A stretch of DNA of 44,161 nucleotides from Bacilli bacterium. Its GTDB lineage: Bacteria; Bacillota_I; Bacilli_A; RFN20; CAG-826. Both the position numbers and the translations under genes were made by a program. The stretch's first letter is position 1. Every line of letters starts with the position of its first letter. Of this stretch, positions 27,460 to 35,358 are shown in pieces. The notes below the pieces were generated by a model that was not told where the DNA came from, ran no database searches, and worked only from the letters and a program-made list of their open reading frames with translations. The stretch lies in the NCBI GenBank assembly GCA_024408655.1, contig JAKSUV010000008.1, forward strand, positions 1 through 44,161, read 5' to 3'.

Positions 27460-28267
27460 TATTCTTTTTGCGTTTGATTTAGACGGAACGCTTTTACCAA
27501 AAAATAAGGAAATCCCGTATTTTACTAAACGCTATTTAAAGCGTATTATTAAACGCGGTTACAAGATTGTTTTATGTAGTGGCCGTCCCGCACGTAACAT
27601 TGGGAAATTCCAAAATGACCTTGGTTTAACTTCCCCTATCATCGCTTTAAACGGTCTTCATATTCATTATCCGAATAACGAAAAGAAAGACCACCGGATT
27701 TATTTTCCGCCCGCTACGATTAAAAACATCGTCAAGATTGTTGGTGCGAAATTTAAAATTAAAAATATCATTTGTGAAACGGATAAAGAAATCTATATCA
27801 CTAACAAAGACGCTTATTTACAACCTGAATTCTGGCTAACCAATATGAAAGTCGTATATGGAACGCTTGAAGAAAATCTCAAGCATCCGGTGATGACATT
27901 CCTCATGGAATTAGAAGACCGTAACTTCAATCAAACAAAACTAAAACAATTATTTGTGGGAACGGGTTGCGATGTCCGTTGTTGGGTTGATGATTATCAA
28001 GGCTTCATCGAAATCTTTAACATTCATTCGAATAAAGCCGCGGCAATTATTCGTCTCGCGAAAGAATTAAAAGTCGATATCGATAACGTTTTCGCCTTTG
28101 GCGATGATCTTAACGATATTGAAATGCTCCGTGAATTACCTAATTCCTATGTCATGAAAAACGCGAAACCCGATATTAAGAAATTCGCCAAGCACGAAAC
28201 CCGTCACGATAACGAACACGAAGGCGTGAAAAAAGAGGTTAAAGCCATTATAAAGAAGCTAAAATAG
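27446..28267 (+). CDS. Cof-type HAD phosphatase
   Basis: A 273-residue HAD hydrolase of the Cof/YidA class (type IIB cap). Motif I is FDLDGTLLP (nucleophile Asp11), motif II CSGRPARN, and motif III FGDDLNDIEML. These enzymes dephosphorylate sugar phosphates, flavin mononucleotide or PLP; the substrate cannot be assigned. I chose ATG 27446, inside the last codons of trpS (14-base overlap), because it directly precedes the family N-terminus; an upstream in-frame start would lie deep inside trpS. The 3' end overlaps the convergent rluA-type gene by 20 bases. Confidence 0.88.
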   Translation: MKTSDILFAFDLDGTLLPKNKEIPYFTKRYLKRIIKRGYKIVLCSGRPARNIGKFQNDLGLTSPIIALNGLHIHYPNNEKKDHRIYFPPATIKNIVKIVGAKFKIKNIICETDKEIYITNKDAYLQPEFWLTNMKVVYGTLEENLKHPVMTFLMELEDRNFNQTKLKQLFVGTGCDVRCWVDDYQGFIEIFNIHSNKAAAIIRLAKELKVDIDNVFAFGDDLNDIEMLRELPNSYVMKNAKPDIKKFAKHETRHDNEHEGVKKEVKAIIKKLK

Positions 28268-29201
28268 CTTTCTCTTTATCCGATAAGTCTTGGTGGAAAG
28301 TCTTGTTTGATAGATACGCTAATTTGCCAGTCACTTTATCAAAGTGTAATTCATTCGCGCATAAAAACTGCGTGTCGTATTTATATTGCGCTTTAAAATC
28401 ACGGTTAACTTTAAAGTCACCATACTTACCATCACCCACCACCGGATGATGAATATAAGCCATATGGACACGAATTTGGTGTGTCCGGCCGGTGATAAGA
28501 TGAATCTTCAGCAAAGTATAGCCATGAAGTTTTTTAACGACGTGATATTCGCTAATCGCGGTTTTTCCATCCTTTGCTACTCGCACTAAACCGCTCGTCG
28601 CGTCTTTCTTTAATGGCGCATTCACTACGCCATTACTATTGACCTCGCCCACCACTAACGCTAAATAATATTTATCTAAAGCTGATTTTTCTTTAAAAAG
28701 TTTTTCCATCGCTTGGAGTGATTCAAAGTTTTTCGCAAAAACAATTAAGCCAGAAGTATTACGGTCTAAGCGATGGCACGGAGCAGGTGTAAAAGCGTTA
28801 TTAAATAAAGGAGAATACTCACCTTTATTTGTTAAATAAGTAATGACACCATTCGCGAGTGTGTTAACTTTTTCGTTTTTATCTTCATGCACTAAAACAC
28901 CTTTTGGTTTATTTAAGATTAAGATATTCTCGTCTTCATACACCACCACAATTTTTACACTCGCGGCGACTTGCCGTGGACGTTTGGTGAATTCAGTTAA
29001 TTGTTCATCCTTCACATAGATTTGTAAAAGGTCATTCGTTTTTAAGAGGTAGTCTTTCTTCACCCAATGCTTATTTACTTTGACATCTTTCTTACGAAAT
29101 AATTTCTCAATAAATGATAAAGGGGCGTCTTTTAAATATTTTTTTACATACTTAAAAGCGGTTTGTTGATTTTCTAACGGCGAAATAATTATTTCTTTCA
29201 T
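28248..29201 (-). CDS. RluA-family rRNA/tRNA pseudouridine synthase
   Basis: A 317-residue enzyme with an N-terminal S4-like RNA-binding region (about residues 15-75, with VKVNKHWVKKDYLL) and a catalytic domain carrying LNKPKGVLVHED, the signature HRLDRNTSGLIVFAK (catalytic Asp), and TGRTHQIRVHMAYI. Such enzymes isomerise uridine in 23S rRNA (RluC/RluD type) or tRNA. The exact site is not readable. It overlaps tyrS by 4 bases (ATGA) and is the last gene of the hpf unit. Confidence 0.92.
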   Translation of the reverse strand: MKEIIISPLENQQTAFKYVKKYLKDAPLSFIEKLFRKKDVKVNKHWVKKDYLLKTNDLLQIYVKDEQLTEFTKRPRQVAASVKIVVVYEDENILILNKPKGVLVHEDKNEKVNTLANGVITYLTNKGEYSPLFNNAFTPAPCHRLDRNTSGLIVFAKNFESLQAMEKLFKEKSALDKYYLALVVGEVNSNGVVNAPLKKDATSGLVRVAKDGKTAISEYHVVKKLHGYTLLKIHLITGRTHQIRVHMAYIHHPVVGDGKYGDFKVNRDFKAQYKYDTQFLCANELHFDKVTGKLAYLSNKTFHQDLSDKEKAILASL

Positions 29202-30397
29202 GCGGCAAGCACTTTAACAAAAACTTTTTTGCCTTTCTGCACTTTAAGACCCGCTTTTAAAGCGGATAATTTAATTAGTAAATTAACATCCGTGATTTTT
29301 TCGTCGTTAATCTTTAAACCGTTTTGTTCAATTAGGCGGCGCGCTTCGCCTTTACTCGCCGTGATTTTCGCTAACACTAAAACATCTTTAATATCTAAAT
29401 CCGCACTAACGTTAATCTTAACGGTTGGCATTTGATCACCTTTTCCCGCGAATAGATTATGGGCCATTGTTAAACACTTGTTCGCTTCTTCTTCGCCGTG
29501 TACCACCTTGGTCATCTCATAGGCCAACGCTTCTTTAGCGTCATTTACTTTATGCGCGAAATTTTTTTCAAAAACGCTAATCTTATCTAGAGATAAGAAG
29601 GTTAACATTTTTAAACATTTAATCACATCTTTATCATCAACGTTCCGCCAATATTGATAAAAATCAAAGGGACTTGTTTTCTTCGCATCAAGCCAGATGG
29701 CACCTTTTTCGGTCTTACCCATCTTTTTACCTTCGCTCGTTAACAAAAGATTAACGGTTAAGGCGTAAGCGTCTTTTCCCATCTTCTTCCGAATAAGTTC
29801 GGTGCCAGCTAACATATTGCTCCATTGATCATCACCACCGAATTCTAACTGACAACCGTATTCTTTAAAAAGATGATAGAAGTCATAGGCTTGCATCATC
29901 ATATAGTTAAATTCTAAAAAGGATAGGCCTTTTTCCATTCGGAGTTTATAGCATTCCGCCCGGAGCATATTGTTGACCATAAAGTGCGGGCCAACTTCCC
30001 GTAACATCTCGACGTATTTTAAATCAGCGAGCCAATCGGCATTATTAAGTACAAGTGCATGATCTAAATCAATTAAACGAGCAATCTGTTTTTTAAAACA
30101 TTCACAGTTATGGTTAATCTCTTCGCGCGTTAACATTTTGCGCATATCACTCTTACCGCTCGGATCACCCACTAAACCGGTTCCCCCACCAAGTAAGATA
30201 ATTGGGGTATTGCCCGCTAATTGTAAGCGTTTCATTAAGGCGAGTGTCACATAGTGACCAACATGTAAAGAATCCGCGGTCGGATCAAAGCCAATATAAA
30301 ACTTGGCTCCTCCACGATTAATTAACGCTTTAATTTCTTTTTCGTCAGTGACTTGGGCAATAAGACCACGACTAGCTAGTTCTTCGTAAATGCCCAT
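29198..30397 (-). CDS. tyrS: Tyrosyl-tRNA synthetase
   Basis: A 399-residue class Ic synthetase. Motifs: FDPTADSLHVGHYVTL (HIGH type), the Tyr-recognition region FLEFNYMMMQAYDF and GGDDQWSNMLAG, the KMSKS variant GKKMGKTEKGAIW, and a C-terminal S4 domain (GEARRLIEQNGLKINDEKI). I chose ATG 30397 (MGIYEELASRG), which matches the family start and is preceded by AAAGGAAA overlapping the stop of the upstream gene; the longer frame runs into that gene. It sits mid-operon with no T-box or tRNA-Tyr-sensing leader. Confidence 0.96.
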   Translation of the reverse strand: MGIYEELASRGLIAQVTDEKEIKALINRGGAKFYIGFDPTADSLHVGHYVTLALMKRLQLAGNTPIILLGGGTGLVGDPSGKSDMRKMLTREEINHNCECFKKQIARLIDLDHALVLNNADWLADLKYVEMLREVGPHFMVNNMLRAECYKLRMEKGLSFLEFNYMMMQAYDFYHLFKEYGCQLEFGGDDQWSNMLAGTELIRKKMGKDAYALTVNLLLTSEGKKMGKTEKGAIWLDAKKTSPFDFYQYWRNVDDKDVIKCLKMLTFLSLDKISVFEKNFAHKVNDAKEALAYEMTKVVHGEEEANKCLTMAHNLFAGKGDQMPTVKINVSADLDIKDVLVLAKITASKGEARRLIEQNGLKINDEKITDVNLLIKLSALKAGLKVQKGKKVFVKVLAA

Positions 30398-30398
30398 A

Positions 30399-30878
30399 TT
30401 ATTTTCCTTTAACTTCGGCGTCAATCACCGCATTATCAAGGGAAGTATTATGTTCTTCAACGGGTTTAGTATTAACTTCAGCTTCTGGCGCAATGGTGGT
30501 AGCGGCCGGTTTACTTTCTTCGATTTGTCCATTTTGCCCCACCACGACGGTTTCACTTGCATCTTTATAGTCACTCATCATCGCTTCTAAGCGTTGTTTC
30601 CGGCGTTTCTCTTTTTCAAAAACCCGGTCGGTTTGCTTCGCAAAAAACAACAAAGTCCCAAGATAAATAACGGCGCCACTCGCGATAATAATTAAACCTA
30701 AATAACGCCAAGAGAAATTCGCTTGGGCTTCCGGTAAAGGATGATCAACTGGTAAATAACTCGCCACAATCCCTAAAATTAAAAACACAAAGCCAACCAC
30801 CATCACGCCCCAAGCAAAAAGAGTGAGAATTAATTCTTGTTTACTAAAGCGTTTTAAGAGGTCTTTGAGTTTATGCAT
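30399..30878 (-). CDS. Two-helix membrane protein of unknown function
   Basis: A 159-residue protein with a basic N-terminus, two predicted membrane helices (about residues 15-42 and 57-80), a strongly charged segment (RVFEKEKRRKQRLEAM) and a hydrophilic, Glu/Thr-rich C-terminal tail, probably disordered. No family recognised. It lies 3 bases after an unknown 290-residue protein and directly before tyrS in the hpf operon, so it is expressed with translation genes. A role at the membrane is all that can be said. Confidence 0.75.
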   Translation of the reverse strand: MHKLKDLLKRFSKQELILTLFAWGVMVVGFVFLILGIVASYLPVDHPLPEAQANFSWRYLGLIIIASGAVIYLGTLLFFAKQTDRVFEKEKRRKQRLEAMMSDYKDASETVVVGQNGQIEESKPAATTIAPEAEVNTKPVEEHNTSLDNAVIDAEVKGK

Positions 30879-30881
30879 AAA

Positions 30882-31754
30882 TTAGTTTTTCTTTTCTTCA
30901 GGGGCATTGACATTTACTTTAATTTGTCCGTCCCCGGCTTTGCTCTTTGCGAGTAATTCATTAATTGCGGGTTCATATAACTCTTTCCAAGCTTTCTCGG
31001 CCTTGCCCACGAAATCGTTAATGAGTTTCTTGCCTTCTTGGAAAATCGTTTTAAAGTTTTTATCTTTGGGTAATGCCCGACGACCACTTGTTTGGTCAAC
31101 CGTACGGATCACGCAATCAACCACGTTCCAATATTCTTCATCGGTCGCGGATTGATGGTCTTTTACAAATTGAATGTGCTTAACAATTTTTAATAATTCG
31201 CCTTGCACAAAGTTTGATTGTGGTGTTACAGCACCTTTCGCTTCGTTCCGCGCTTTATTGTATTCAATAAATAACGCTTCTAAATCACGGTATAAGCAAA
31301 GGAAGATGACGCCGCGGTACATTCTTTCGTCGGCGGCGATAAGTTTCATTAAATCATCTTCTAAAAGATTATTCTTTTTCGCAAAGCCAAGGTGAGCATC
31401 AATAATGCGCTTCACATCTTCGTGAAGAGGAATCACCGTATCATAGATTGCGATGTGTTGACCATGATCAACCCGGAGTTCTTCGCCCGCGACTTTACAA
31501 ATCGTCGAATCATCGTTATACACCGCAGCGTATAAAGCGTTAATCTCGTCTAAGACCTTTTTACCAATCTCTTGGTTCTTGTCTAAGAATTGCTTTAAGA
31601 CCGTTGGTTGTTCAATCTCTACCATCACGCCTCTTTTCTTGTATTGGAAAGATTTTACCGTATAGGTCGGGCGATTTAAAGCGTACTCTAACGTATCGCG
31701 AACAATCACGTTATAGTGAAGTAAAGTTAAGATTGAGAGTGAAAAATTATTCAT
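30882..31754 (-). CDS. Conserved-looking protein of unknown function
   Basis: A 290-residue, largely helical and charged protein without signal peptide or convincing membrane segment. Visible segments are EELRVDHGQHIAIYDTVIPLHE, RMYRGVIFLCLYRDLEAL and IRTVDQTSGRRALPKDKNFK. None identifies a family to me. The start is well supported: AAGGAGGA lies 6 bases before ATG 31754. It sits between a HAD phosphatase and a two-helix membrane protein in the hpf-tyrS-rluA unit. The tail ends in EEKKN. Confidence 0.75.
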   Translation of the reverse strand: MNNFSLSILTLLHYNVIVRDTLEYALNRPTYTVKSFQYKKRGVMVEIEQPTVLKQFLDKNQEIGKKVLDEINALYAAVYNDDSTICKVAGEELRVDHGQHIAIYDTVIPLHEDVKRIIDAHLGFAKKNNLLEDDLMKLIAADERMYRGVIFLCLYRDLEALFIEYNKARNEAKGAVTPQSNFVQGELLKIVKHIQFVKDHQSATDEEYWNVVDCVIRTVDQTSGRRALPKDKNFKTIFQEGKKLINDFVGKAEKAWKELYEPAINELLAKSKAGDGQIKVNVNAPEEKKN

Positions 31755-31765
31755 AAATATCCTCC

Positions 31766-32605
31766 TTATTTCGTGAGATAGTGTTCAATGTCACTCACTC
31801 GGTCAATGATATGACGAGCGTATTGGCTCACATGAAGTGGCGCATGCGACATACAGAAACTATGTTTGAAACTCTTGAGCATTGAGATATCGTTACCCGA
31901 GTCTCCCACGACCATTATATTATCGTGTTTTATCTTTAGATAATCAAGATAATGTTTTATGCCGTTGGCTTTGGTGACACCTTTTTTAGTCATCTCGATG
32001 AGCTGCCCGCACCAAGAAAATTCAAAAGCGGGATAAAGTTCGCGTAATTCGCGAATGACCCCTAACGAGCGTAGTTTCGCCCGTCTAGTGATGCCAAAGA
32101 ACAGCATAATTTTATAAACTTTTCCGTGTTGTAATTCGGAGTGCACCAATTGATCACTATGAATCGAAGGCTCTTTGTAAGTACCTTGGATAAAGTTATA
32201 AATGTGGTAGCCAAAGCGATGTAACCACCAAAACTCTCTTCTTGGAATGATGAGATTATAGCGATCGCTCATCACGAAAATACCCGTGATACGAAAACGC
32301 TTCTTAATCTCTTCAATAATCTGGTCAAGATTTTGATTATCAATCAAAGTGGTTTGAATATCTTTCCCATCAGCGACAATAAACGCTGAATTACAACCAA
32401 TCACGTCCGCGGGACGCTTGATCCGGCGAATAACTTTTTTGGCGTAAAAGCGGTTGCGCCCAGAGACAATGACTAAGCGACCACCGCTATCAACAAATTG
32501 CCGCACGAACTTCTTGTTCGCGCTTGAGAGCATACGAATACGGCGCTTTGGGAAAAAGAGCGTACCATCTAAATCTGTAGCTAAAACTTTTCCCTTGGCT
32601 TCCAT
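31766..32605 (-). CDS. Cof-type HAD phosphatase
   Basis: A 279-residue HAD hydrolase. Motif I is ATDLDGTLFFP (nucleophile Asp11), motif II is IVSGRNRFY, and motif III is VVGDSGNDISMLKSF. The cap domain is of the C2 (Cof) type. Substrate unknown; sugar phosphates are typical. The ATG lies one base after the hpf stop codon, so translation is probably coupled. It is a paralogue in fold, but not close in sequence, to the 27446 phosphatase. Confidence 0.88.
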   Translation of the reverse strand: MEAKGKVLATDLDGTLFFPKRRIRMLSSANKKFVRQFVDSGGRLVIVSGRNRFYAKKVIRRIKRPADVIGCNSAFIVADGKDIQTTLIDNQNLDQIIEEIKKRFRITGIFVMSDRYNLIIPRREFWWLHRFGYHIYNFIQGTYKEPSIHSDQLVHSELQHGKVYKIMLFFGITRRAKLRSLGVIRELRELYPAFEFSWCGQLIEMTKKGVTKANGIKHYLDYLKIKHDNIMVVGDSGNDISMLKSFKHSFCMSHAPLHVSQYARHIIDRVSDIEHYLTK

Positions 32606-32606
32606 G

Positions 32607-33155
32607 CTATTTTAATTTGTTTTCGGCTTCTAAAACGCCGTACCCACCGGCGAAACGGCGGTAAACAACGGAGACTCTTTCTTCGTCAGCGTCAAGATAT
32701 AAGAAGAAGTCATGACCAATTGCTTCCATACGAGTAATTGCTTCTTCTAGTGTCATCGGTTCAAGGTAGAACGATTTAGTGCGGACGACTTCATCGGTTT
32801 CGCTCTTCGCTTTTTCTTGTTCGATTCTTTCTAACGCAATCGCTTCGGCTAATGATGGACGACTCTTCTTTTTCTCCATCCGGGTTTTGACTTTCCGTAA
32901 TTGACCATCGAGTTTATCCACCGCTAAATCCATCGCGTTATATAAATCTGGATCAGTCACTTCCGCGCGAAGCACCATATGGGGCACAAAAATTGTCACT
33001 TCAATCTTGGTTCCCACTGGATAAGTTCTCATGACGACGCGACCGGAAACATCATCGCGGTCAAAAAATTTATCAAATTTAGCAAATTTTGTTTCTAAGG
33101 CTTGCTTAATACCATCGGTAATTGTAATGTTTTTACCAGTAACAGTTAGTTTCAT
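32607..33155 (-). CDS. hpf: Ribosome hibernation promoting factor, long form
   Basis: A 182-residue protein. The N-terminal S30AE domain (about 1-95, opening MKLTVTGKNITITDGIKQAL) binds the decoding centre. After a charged linker, the C-terminal dimerisation domain (about 125-182) carries TKSFYLEPMTLEEAI and GHDFFLYLDADEERVSVVYRR. The long form pairs two 70S ribosomes into inactive 100S particles in stationary phase. GAGGAG lies 8 bases before the ATG and TATAAT lies upstream on the minus strand. It is first in a six-gene unit with two unknown proteins, tyrS and an rRNA-modifying enzyme. Confidence 0.96.
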   Translation of the reverse strand: MKLTVTGKNITITDGIKQALETKFAKFDKFFDRDDVSGRVVMRTYPVGTKIEVTIFVPHMVLRAEVTDPDLYNAMDLAVDKLDGQLRKVKTRMEKKKSRPSLAEAIALERIEQEKAKSETDEVVRTKSFYLEPMTLEEAITRMEAIGHDFFLYLDADEERVSVVYRRFAGGYGVLEAENKLK

Positions 33156-33211
33156 AGTTCATCTCCTCGTTATTTTATTATATTATATAATAATTCAAAC
33201 GAGGTTAGTAT

Positions 33212-33976
33212 ATGCAAAAGATAAAATTTTTCTTATTAAGCACTCTCTTTTTCTCTTGTGGAGTGTTCACCAGTTGTAATAAAACCATTACCGATATTAT
33301 GATTGTCGGAGTAAACGAAGATGGTTGGAACGAAATTGCGGTTTTATTAGATAATTTAGATAACGCCCATAAACAAACGATTAATAGCGTTAATTTCTAT
33401 TCGGGCAAAATTGATGAGAAGAATGTTGTGGTGGCCGAAGCTCCGATTGGTTCAAGCGAAGCAGCTATGGTTACCACCATTGGCATTGAACATTTTAGCC
33501 CTAAATACGTCATTACCGAAGGCACCAGTGGCGGTCATCACACCGAACTTACTTATAACGATATTATTTTAGGAAAAGATGTTTTAAATATCGCTTCTTA
33601 TAAAGGTGATCCTTCTAATCCTTCCAGTATGGAATTACAAGATCCCACCCTTCATAGTGACCAATTTTTATTAGATAAAGCCGAAAAAGTTGAAAACCCA
33701 ATCAGTGATAAATCAGTTGAATGTGGAACGATTTCTTCAAGCGATTGTTGGAACACAAGTAAAGAATATGTCCAAGCGCTCCATACTAAATTTCACGAAG
33801 ATTGCGAAGAAATGGAAAGCTACGCAGTTTTAAATGTTTGCGAATTTTATAAAACACCTGCTTTAGCAATCCGCATCATCTCGAATAACATCACTAATTA
33901 TGAAGAATATAAACCTGAACTAAAGATAGCGGAAAACGGTCAAAAATATACGATTGATTTAATTAAAGCGCTTTAA
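33212..33976 (+). CDS. Lipoprotein related to MTA/SAH nucleosidase
   Basis: A 254-residue protein of the purine nucleoside phosphorylase/MTAN superfamily. Family signs are VGVNEDGWNEI, TEGTSGGHH (GTSGG 104-108), TISSSDCW (173-180) and EMESYAV (201-206, base- and ribose-site Glu). The usual catalytic Asp in the ISD motif is Asn225 (IISNN), so activity may differ. The N-terminus is a signal peptide with lipobox-like FTSC (Cys22), so it is probably exported and lipid-anchored, unlike cytosolic MTAN. GAGGT precedes the ATG. The 3' end overlaps metK by 4 bases in convergent orientation, which links it to SAM metabolism by position. Confidence 0.8.
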   Translation: MQKIKFFLLSTLFFSCGVFTSCNKTITDIMIVGVNEDGWNEIAVLLDNLDNAHKQTINSVNFYSGKIDEKNVVVAEAPIGSSEAAMVTTIGIEHFSPKYVITEGTSGGHHTELTYNDIILGKDVLNIASYKGDPSNPSSMELQDPTLHSDQFLLDKAEKVENPISDKSVECGTISSSDCWNTSKEYVQALHTKFHEDCEEMESYAVLNVCEFYKTPALAIRIISNNITNYEEYKPELKIAENGQKYTIDLIKAL

Positions 33977-35139
33977 AGTTTCTTTTGTTTTAATAACTTT
34001 TTAATTTCGTTAACCTTATCGAGTTTTTCCCATGGAAGATTTAAGTCATCACGACCAAAATGACCATAGGTTGATGTATCAACATAACGAAATTTCGGTT
34101 TGTTAAGCGAGAAGGCTTTAATAATCGCCCCAACCCGTGCATCAAAAACTTTTTTGATAATCTTTTCAATTAATTCATCGTCATACTTACTCGTCTTAAA
34201 GGTTAAGAAGGAAATACTTAATGGTTCAGACACACCAATCGCGTAGGATATTTGGACTTCTAAACGTTTGGCAACCCCCGCCGCGACAAGGTTCTTCGCC
34301 ATATAACGCGCATAGTAAGTAGCGCTCCGGTCAATCTTAGTTGGATCTTTTCCTGATAAGGCGCCCCCACCTTGATGCGCAGAACCACCATATGTATCAC
34401 AGACGAGTTTTCTTCCGGTTAAACCAGTATCGCCTAATGGTCCACCAATGACAAAACTACCACTTGGATTAATCAATGTTTTAAAGTTCGTGTTTAATTT
34501 ATATTCTTTGATCACCGGAATAATAACATTATGTATAACATAATCCTTAAATTTATTTTTATTAATATCGGGGTCATGTTGAATACTTACTAACACGTTA
34601 TTAATCTTTCGTGTCTTATAATCAAACGTCACTTGCGCTTTCATATCTGGACGCGCGCCTTTAAACTTGCCATCCTTTCTTAACTTAGAAGCGCGCTTCA
34701 TGATGGCGCTCGCTAAAGAGATGGGAAGCGGCATATAGTTTTTCGTTTCATTCGTCGCATAGCCAAAAACAATGCCTTGATCACCCGCGCCTAATTTTAA
34801 AATATCTTTGTTCGACACCGCGTGATTAATTTCGGGTGATTGTTCACGAACTCGAACATCCACTTGGCAGCTCTTATAACCAATCCCTAAAGACGGTTTT
34901 AAATAACCAATATCTTTTAGCGTGTCCCGCACAATTTTCTCATAATTAAGCTTCGCTTTACTCGTGATTTCGCCACCCACTAACACGTATTCTTGACTCG
35001 TAAACACTTCACACGCGACATGCGAAAATGGATCAGCTTTAAGTGCCACATCTAAAATCCGGTCCGCGATTTGATCACACACCTTATCGGGGTGACCTTC
35101 ACTCACGGCTTCGGAAGTAAATAATTGTTCTTTCTTCAT
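33973..35139 (-). CDS. metK: S-adenosylmethionine synthetase
   Basis: A 388-residue enzyme that makes SAM from methionine and ATP. Seen: TSEAVSEGHPDKVCDQIADRILD at the N-terminus, GAGDQGIVFGYATNE (adenine site), GGPLGDTGLTGRK, and the phosphate-loop segment GGGALSGKDPTKIDRSA. I chose ATG 35139 (MKKEQLF), because AGGAG lies 9 bases before it and the family starts here; the longer frame enters the leader terminator. A structured leader with a terminator precedes it, which suggests control by SAM. Confidence 0.97.
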   Translation of the reverse strand: MKKEQLFTSEAVSEGHPDKVCDQIADRILDVALKADPFSHVACEVFTSQEYVLVGGEITSKAKLNYEKIVRDTLKDIGYLKPSLGIGYKSCQVDVRVREQSPEINHAVSNKDILKLGAGDQGIVFGYATNETKNYMPLPISLASAIMKRASKLRKDGKFKGARPDMKAQVTFDYKTRKINNVLVSIQHDPDINKNKFKDYVIHNVIIPVIKEYKLNTNFKTLINPSGSFVIGGPLGDTGLTGRKLVCDTYGGSAHQGGGALSGKDPTKIDRSATYYARYMAKNLVAAGVAKRLEVQISYAIGVSEPLSISFLTFKTSKYDDELIEKIIKKVFDARVGAIIKAFSLNKPKFRYVDTSTYGHFGRDDLNLPWEKLDKVNEIKKLLKQKKL

Positions 35140-35151
35140 AGCGATGGCTCC

Positions 35152-35330
35152 TATAAAATAAAATTTCCTCAAGACGAGGAAACTTTATCAACTAATTCCA
35201 TCGCCTTGTCGTTCAACCATATGATTAACGTATTCATATCGTTGCTAGAGAGAAGCACTTACTCGTGGTTATGACCCCAAGAGAGTTGCTAACGTACTTT
35301 TTCATCCCTATGTACGTATTCTTGACAAGC
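35152..35330 (-). promoter_or_regulatory. Structured metK leader, SAM-I (S-box)-like riboswitch
   Basis: On the minus strand a closing stem CTTGTC (35329-35324) pairs with GACAAG (35210-35205). Inside, in S-box order, are AAGA, AGGGA followed by TGAA within a hairpin closed by ACGTAC/GTACGT (35317-35312 with 35297-35292), GCAAC, a stem ACTC/GAGT, AGTGCT (consensus GGTGCT), and a stem ATATGA/TCATAT. A terminator TTTCCTC-GTCTT-GAGGAAA plus T-rich run (35182-35152) follows directly before the metK Shine-Dalgarno. Some core bases deviate from the SAM-I consensus, so it may be a variant of the SAM clan. Confidence 0.62.
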
Positions 35331-35358
35331 AAGTTATTAATATAATATCACAAAGATA

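Noticed and set aside
35140-35358. SMK-box (SAM-III) or T-box reading of the metK leader
   Set aside because: There is no pairing that sequesters the Shine-Dalgarno and no T-box TGG-type sequence; a terminator and S-box-like elements fit better.
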